DNA of 64,000 nucleotides from Lentisphaeria bacterium UBA1732 (GTDB lineage: Bacteria; Verrucomicrobiota; Lentisphaeria; Victivallales; UBA1829). Position numbers and translations under genes: made by a program. The notes below the pieces were generated by a model, which was not told the DNA's origin, ran no database searches, and saw nothing but the letters and a program-made list of their open reading frames with translations. Where the stretch lies: positions 30,675 through 94,674 of the forward strand of contig DCIG01000050.1 of NCBI GenBank assembly GCA_002315855.1, read 5' to 3'. This document shows positions 59,464 through 64,000 of this stretch, piece by piece. The stretch's first letter is position 1. Every line of letters starts with the position of its first letter.

Positions 59464-61272
59464 ATGCTCTTCCCGCAGGCCTCGTGGGCGAATTTCTCGT
59501 CCATGGGCGCCGGATTGGCACCCTTTTTCTGCGCCGTCGTTTCTTCTCCGGAAGATGCGGCGGCGTTTGTGTCCATTGCACGCAAGCTCGACTGCAGTCT
59601 CGTTCCCCTTGGCGGCGGCACCAATATCATTGGTTCGGACGTTTCGCCTGCGGACGGCACGGTTTTCCTGAAAATCGCCGCCCGCCCGCCTGTTTTATGC
59701 GGCGATGGGGTCTGCGACGTTTCGGCCGGCGCATCCCTTGGCGAATTTCTTCGTACTGCCCGCAAAAATGGTTTCGGCGGTGCTGCCGGGCTTTCCGGAA
59801 TTCCCGGCACGGTCGGCGGTGCGCTTTTCATGAATGCCGGTGCCAATGGACTGAGTATTTCGGATTTCCTGCTGGATTTGACCCTGCTGAATCTTTGCGA
59901 TGGCACATTACGCACGGTTTCGCGTTCGTCTTTCCCCTGGCGGTACCGTGATTCCGGCATTCCCGCTTCGGAACTGATTGTGTCGGCCCGTTTCCGTCTC
60001 CCCCCGGTTCAGGATTCTTCCTCCGAGGACGAGGCTTGGGAAAAAGAGCGTCTCCGCCGTTCCGAATATCCGAAAGGGCGCAGTTCCGGCTCGATTTTCC
60101 GCAATCCCTCTCCCTCTCTTCCCGCCGGACTCCTCTTGGAACGCGCCGGGCTGAAAGGCCGTTTTTGCGGCGACTTCTATGTCTCCGAACTCCATTCCAA
60201 TTGGATTGTCCGCGATCCTTCCCCTGTTCCGGCCTCTGCCGCAGATTGCCTGACGCTTCTGGCCGACATGCAGCGCCGTGTTTTCCTGTCTTCCCGTATA
60301 ATTTTGAAACCTGAGGTTAAACTGATTCAAATGAATGATCTTCCCGATAACGGTATCCGTCCCCTGAATATTCTCGTCCTGAAAGGCGGCGTCAGTTCCG
60401 AACGCGACATTTCTCTCCAGTCTGCCGCAAACGTTGCGCAGGCCCTCCGTGAGGCAGGACACCGCGTTTCCGAGTATGACATCACGTCGCTCGAAATCAC
60501 CCCCGAAATGCGCGCCGCGGACGTCGTTTATCCTGTCCTCCACGGCGGCTTCGGCGAAGACGGTCGCATTCAGGCTCTTCTGGAACAGGCCCGCATCCCC
60601 TTTGTCGGCGGCGGATCCCGTTCCTGCCGAATCGCCATGGACAAAATTGAATCCAAAAAATATATGGCTCAGGCGGGCATTCCCTTCCCGGCGTTTGCCG
60701 AAATCACCGATGCCGACGCTCCTGTCCCTGCTCATTTGCACTTCCCGCTCATTGTGAAACCCAATAGCGAAGGCTCCACCTACGGACTTTCTCTGGTCCG
60801 TACCCCGGACGAATGGCGGAAAGCTCTCTCTTTCGCTCTGAAATACGACCATACCGTCCTCGTGGAAGAGTTCATCGAGGGCAAAGAAGCCACATGCGCC
60901 GTCTTTCTTGGCAAAGCCTTGCCCCCCATCGAAATTTGCTATCCCGGATCTCTCTACGACTTCGACGCGAAATACACCCATGCTCAGGGCGAAACCGAGT
61001 ACCTCTGCCCGCCGCGCAGCATCGACCCTGCGGTTCAGCAGGTCATTCAGGATTATTCCGTCCGCTTTGCCGAAGCGATAGGCAATACCGACATGATTCG
61101 CATGGACGTGATGATTCGTAATTCCGACGGTAAAGTCTTCATGCTGGAGGGCAATAGCCTCCCCGGATTCACGGCCAGCAGCCTCTTCCCGAAAGCTGCG
61201 AAAGTCGCCGGCTACACCTGCCCGCAAGTCTGCTCCATGCTTGCTATCGCCGCCTGTAACCGCCCCCGCTGA
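59464..61272 (+). CDS. MurB-Ddl fusion: UDP-N-acetylenolpyruvoylglucosamine reductase and D-alanine--D-alanine ligase
   Basis: A single open frame of about 602 residues encodes two peptidoglycan enzymes. Residues about 1-287 are MurB: LVPLGGGTNIIGSD (FAD loop), AGLSGIPGTVGGALFMNAGA, PWRYRDSG, the catalytic serine in SGSIFRNP, and HSNWIVRD followed by the end RIILKPEVKLI. From Met290 a complete Ddl follows: NILVLKGGVSSERDISLQSA, VVYPVLHGGFGEDGRIQALLE, FPLIVKPNSEGSTYGLS, VEEFIEGKEATCAV and MLEGNSLPGFTASSLFPKAA. No stop or frameshift separates them. The start is uncertain: ATG 59464 (used) or GTG 59461; a start further upstream inside hisI is unlikely. Together they would supply UDP-MurNAc and D-Ala-D-Ala for cell-wall precursor synthesis. 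Confidence 0.88.
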   Translation: MLFPQASWANFSSMGAGLAPFFCAVVSSPEDAAAFVSIARKLDCSLVPLGGGTNIIGSDVSPADGTVFLKIAARPPVLCGDGVCDVSAGASLGEFLRTARKNGFGGAAGLSGIPGTVGGALFMNAGANGLSISDFLLDLTLLNLCDGTLRTVSRSSFPWRYRDSGIPASELIVSARFRLPPVQDSSSEDEAWEKERLRRSEYPKGRSSGSIFRNPSPSLPAGLLLERAGLKGRFCGDFYVSELHSNWIVRDPSPVPASAADCLTLLADMQRRVFLSSRIILKPEVKLIQMNDLPDNGIRPLNILVLKGGVSSERDISLQSAANVAQALREAGHRVSEYDITSLEITPEMRAADVVYPVLHGGFGEDGRIQALLEQARIPFVGGGSRSCRIAMDKIESKKYMAQAGIPFPAFAEITDADAPVPAHLHFPLIVKPNSEGSTYGLSLVRTPDEWRKALSFALKYDHTVLVEEFIEGKEATCAVFLGKALPPIEICYPGSLYDFDAKYTHAQGETEYLCPPRSIDPAVQQVIQDYSVRFAEAIGNTDMIRMDVMIRNSDGKVFMLEGNSLPGFTASSLFPKAAKVAGYTCPQVCSMLAIAACNRPR

Positions 61273-61294
61273 ATGATGATGTAGGAGCATACGA

Positions 61295-62116
61295 ATGTAT
61301 CTTTTCTACATAGATGAATCTGGAAACAGAGATATTAGGCATCTTGATAAGGAACGCTTTTATGTTTTGACTGCCGTCGGAATGTTTGAATTGCACTGGA
61401 AGCGTTTTTATTTTGATCTTGCCAAACCCAAGCGCAGCATCATAAAACGGATTTTTGAAACATACGGCATTGAACTTGATTTTGCTACCGATGCCGAGGT
61501 CAAATCTACATTGTTGAGAAATTCAAAGGCTCGTGAAAAACATCTCTTTTCATATTATCAGACAGATGATGAGCGTATGACATTGGTGAATGAATTTTAT
61601 TCACAGCTTGAAAAATGCAAAGCTGTTCTCATTTCTGTGGTTATTGATAAGAAGTTTATCAATCCTGAACTTCGTTTGGCAGACCAGCAGGAACTTCACA
61701 ATAAAGCATGGGAACTTCTTTGTGAGCGAATCGAATCCTACATGAAAGAATGCCATCCGAAGCACAAAGCCATCCTCGTTACTGATGATACGGATAAGCA
61801 GAAGAATCTGCAAACAACGCGTGCACACGTTAATCTTTATCGGAACGGTGCATCATCTGGATTGGATCTTTCTCATATCATTGAAATGCCAATGTTTGTC
61901 AGTAGTGCGACTTGTGCAGGTGTTCAACTTGCTGATTTATGCTGTTATAATGTCTATCGCCGATTTAAGGATAATAATCCGCAATATGAGTTCTTTAAGC
62001 GAATTGAACCGTTTTTTTACAACTCTAAGAATACAAACCCGAAAAAAAAAGACGGACTCAAAGTGTTTCCGCCGGAAAGTGATTTTGCTGAAGAAAATGA
62101 AGTTCGGCTGGGATAA
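61295..62116 (+). CDS. DUF3800 domain protein
   Basis: A 273-residue protein of the DUF3800 family, which has an RNase H-like fold with conserved acidic residues. The start is MYLFYIDESGNRD (Asp7, Glu8), with LISVVIDKKF and the acidic strand AILVTDDTDKQKN in the middle, and the closing helix VQLADLCCYNVYRRF with the final conserved Asp. Such proteins often occur with phage, plasmids and defence islands; a nuclease or nucleic-acid role is inferred from the fold, not shown. The gene is visibly more AT-rich than murB-ddl 22 bases upstream, pointing to transfer. The ribosome site TAGGAG precedes the ATG. Confidence 0.85.
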   Translation: MYLFYIDESGNRDIRHLDKERFYVLTAVGMFELHWKRFYFDLAKPKRSIIKRIFETYGIELDFATDAEVKSTLLRNSKAREKHLFSYYQTDDERMTLVNEFYSQLEKCKAVLISVVIDKKFINPELRLADQQELHNKAWELLCERIESYMKECHPKHKAILVTDDTDKQKNLQTTRAHVNLYRNGASSGLDLSHIIEMPMFVSSATCAGVQLADLCCYNVYRRFKDNNPQYEFFKRIEPFFYNSKNTNPKKKDGLKVFPPESDFAEENEVRLG

Positions 62117-62665
62117 TCCATATCGAGCTGCAAGCAGCACCGAACTGTATTTAATGTAATCCCAAAATGTCTTTTTTCAAGTCTTTTTTTGAAAAATCGA
62201 GAAAATTCATCATTTTTTACCGCTCCATGATATAAAGACGGTATTGCCAAAAGTCCCCGAAAGCGTTTTCAGCACTGAAATTTGAAGCGTTTTTGAGCTT
62301 GCCTGTGATGTGTTGAAGCTTTTTTCCGCCAGCTTAACTTTTTTTGCAGAGCCGTCTATCAGTTCTGACATATCTCAAATAGACTGTACATGGAACAACC
62401 TGATTGATTCCGGAACACTTTCCCCGCGTTATCTCGCATTCTGCAATTTAGCACGGAGCACTTTCCCTGCGTTTTTCCCACTCTGCGATTTTTGCACGCC
62501 CAAATCGTGGAAGTGCCCTTAATCCCCCTTGGATTAAGACTGTTCCCTGATTGATTCCGGGGCAAGTTCCCGCCTTTCTCCGAAAGTGCGGGAACTCGTC
62601 CCGGCTTGACATCTCTTCCCCCGCGCCCTTTTTCCTTGCTGTCCCCTCCTCTCTTCCCTGCAAAT
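62117..62665. other. spacer between DUF3800 and DUF4143 genes
   Basis: A 549-base stretch between convergent genes. It contains a 43-base imperfect tandem repeat (62414-62499), a repeated CTGATTGATTCCGG block (62399 and 62551) and a hairpin near 62566-62613. No credible gene is seen. Confidence 0.5.
62414..62499. repeat. 43-base imperfect tandem repeat, two units
   Basis: Unit 1 (62414-62456) and unit 2 (62457-62499) share (A)GCACTTTCCC(C/T)GCGTT, a CTGC(A/G)ATTT block and GCACG at the end. The same flanking block CTGATTGATTCCGG occurs before and after. Confidence 0.65.
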
Positions 62666-63964
62666 TTACGGCTCCTGTTCAATGAGAGCGTCATTCAGCA
62701 GGAAGTCATAGAGCCCGACATGCCGGATTCCGAATTCGTCGGTCCATGGTTTCATGGTTGTTTTGGAAATAATAATTTTCTGAAAAAAATCATTGACGGC
62801 AAGTAATGGACGGGCTTCCTGTTTCTGTTTTTCCTGCGTTGACAGGCTCAATGCCGATTGAATGTATATTTTCCTTGTTCCCGTATTCACAACGAAGTCG
62901 ATTTCGCAGGTTTTTTGACTGCGCTTCCCGTCTGCCTCTGTTTCCGTCTGCCTCACTACGCCGACATCGACGGAATAGCCCCTTGAAATCAGTTCATTGT
63001 AGATGATGTTTTCCATGATATGAGTTTCTTCCTGCTGGCGCAGATTCAGCCGCACGTTGCGCAAACCGATATCCTCGCAGTAGTATTTTACCGGATATTC
63101 AAAATACTTTTTCCCTTTCACATCGTAGCGTTTGGCGACCCGGAATAAATAGGCGTCCGACAGATAGCCCAGATAGGTTCCGATGGTTTCCTCTGTGTAC
63201 TTGGTGCCTTTGACACTGCAAAGTGTCTTCGTCAGTTTTGATACATTGGTCAGCGACCCCGCAGACGAACAGAGCACATCGGTCAATTCCGCCAGCGTGT
63301 CCGGGTGCCGGATCGCGTAACGCTCCTGAATATCCTTGTAATACACCTCTTCAAAAAGTCCCGCCAGATACTTGGATTTTGCGTTGTCCGTTTTTTGTTT
63401 CAAAACAAGCGGCATCCCGCCGAACATGGCATATTCTTCAAACGCGGAAATCCTGTCTCCTCCGGCATAACTGTAGTATTCGCGGAATGTGAAAGGGTGA
63501 ATTTCAATCACGTCCCCGCGCCCGCGAAATTCGGTCAGTACATCCTTGGAGAGCATCTTGGAATTGCTTCCCGTAACGTAAATATCAGTATTGGCAAGGC
63601 GTTGAAGCCCGTTGAGGACGCTGTAGATTTTGACCGGTGCATCCGGATTGTGCATTTCTTCGCGGGTGATTGCGTACTGTATTTCATCCAGCAGGATATA
63701 ATATTTCTCCGAATCCTTGATTCGCGAGCGGATATACTCGGAGAGTTCATGCGGGTCGCGGTATTTTTCGTTCAGGTCATCGTCCAGTGCGATGGGGATG
63801 ATGTGATCGTCCTGTACTCCGATGGACTTGAGATATTCCGTAAACAAAGTGAAAAGCAGAAAACTTTTCCCGCAGCGGCGTATTCCTGCAACGACCTTGA
63901 TTAAGCCGTTGTCCATACGGTCAACCAGCTGTTTGAGATAACGGTCTCTTTGAATGATGAGCAT
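62666..63964 (-). CDS. AAA ATPase with DUF4143 domain
   Basis: A 432-residue ATP-binding protein of the AAA_14/DUF4143 family. Walker A is VAGIRRCGKSFLL (residues about 25-37), Walker B YILLDEIQYAI near 92, and sensor-like IYVTGSNSKMLS near 128. The C-terminal DUF4143 part (about 200-400) has a winged-helix region and a nuclease-like strand pattern with TCEIDFVV (E-x-D) and IQSALSL, a diverged PD-(D/E)xK fold. These proteins are very common in gut Bacteroidota and PVC bacteria, often as transferred singletons of unknown function. The AAGGAGG site before the ATG is perfect. The gene is complete; its 5' end is 36 bases from the window edge. Confidence 0.9.
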   Translation of the reverse strand: MLIIQRDRYLKQLVDRMDNGLIKVVAGIRRCGKSFLLFTLFTEYLKSIGVQDDHIIPIALDDDLNEKYRDPHELSEYIRSRIKDSEKYYILLDEIQYAITREEMHNPDAPVKIYSVLNGLQRLANTDIYVTGSNSKMLSKDVLTEFRGRGDVIEIHPFTFREYYSYAGGDRISAFEEYAMFGGMPLVLKQKTDNAKSKYLAGLFEEVYYKDIQERYAIRHPDTLAELTDVLCSSAGSLTNVSKLTKTLCSVKGTKYTEETIGTYLGYLSDAYLFRVAKRYDVKGKKYFEYPVKYYCEDIGLRNVRLNLRQQEETHIMENIIYNELISRGYSVDVGVVRQTETEADGKRSQKTCEIDFVVNTGTRKIYIQSALSLSTQEKQKQEARPLLAVNDFFQKIIISKTTMKPWTDEFGIRHVGLYDFLLNDALIEQEP

Positions 63965-64000
63965 GAAAACCTCCTTGAATCCGATTTTAGGTCGACCTGT

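Noticed and set aside
62414..62499. Possible CRISPR repeats
   Set aside because: Two diverged adjacent units with no spacers between them and no cas genes.

Overview
The window is about 64 kb from a Gram-negative bacterium. Envelope evidence includes an LptF/LptG-type lipopolysaccharide exporter, many lipoprotein signal peptides, and MurB and Ddl for peptidoglycan. Coding is dense, base composition of the core is moderate to slightly GC-rich, and spacers are AT-rich. The mix of plant-glycan enzymes (GH51, GH43), a GHL10 hydrolase, Fic and DUF3800 proteins and an unusual MurB-Ddl fusion fits a gut-type member of the PVC group (Lentisphaerota/Victivallales would be my guess). This placement is inference only; no rRNA is present.

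Layout. 0-6.4 kb: end of dnaN, recF and thiI, a lipoprotein esterase, a small membrane protein, tRNA-Gly(CCC) and the LptF/G permease. 6.4-8.9 kb: an AT-rich type II restriction-modification island (Eco47II/Sau96I-like endonuclease, HTH-fused C5 methyltransferase, one small unknown gene). 9-17 kb: GH51 arabinofuranosidase, a glycosyltransferase, an XRE-cupin-acyl-CoA-synthetase fusion and a sigma-70 factor. 17.4-25.4 kb: carB, an RgpF-like glycan protein, a MATE transporter, a Fic protein and a possible 37-residue peptide gene. 25.5-31 kb: two tRNA-Leu genes flanking rpsD, then recJ and a Na+/solute symporter. 31.2-43.2 kb: an almost uninterrupted minus-strand run (CYTH, zinc ribbon, AI-2E permease, purM, rph, SRP RNA, accD, comF, dprA, aroB, hisA, a membrane protein, GH43, GT2). 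43.5-50.2 kb: nfo and a Sel1 lipoprotein, then the convergent MoxR-DUF58-transglutaminase operon. 50.6-61.3 kb: a plus-strand run with twin SecD-head-like lipoproteins, a secreted unknown, nitroreductase, an unknown, tsaB, GHL10, gltA, a lipoprotein, hisI and murB-ddl. 61.3-64 kb: DUF3800 and an AAA/DUF4143 ATPase around a repeat-bearing spacer.

Three genome-wide signals emerge from the spacers. First, a very regular promoter form, (C)TTGATT/TTGAAA - 16 or 17 bases - TATATT or a close variant, lies before about twenty genes on both strands. Second, a dispersed palindromic element (arms like CTGATTTCAAAA and TTTTGAAATCAG around a CCGGCAGG core) occurs only between genes. Third, a 4.5S-type SRP RNA is encoded between accD and rph. 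The least described protein-level items are the twin SecD-head-like lipoproteins, the MurB-Ddl fusion and the XRE-cupin-acyl-CoA-synthetase fusion.
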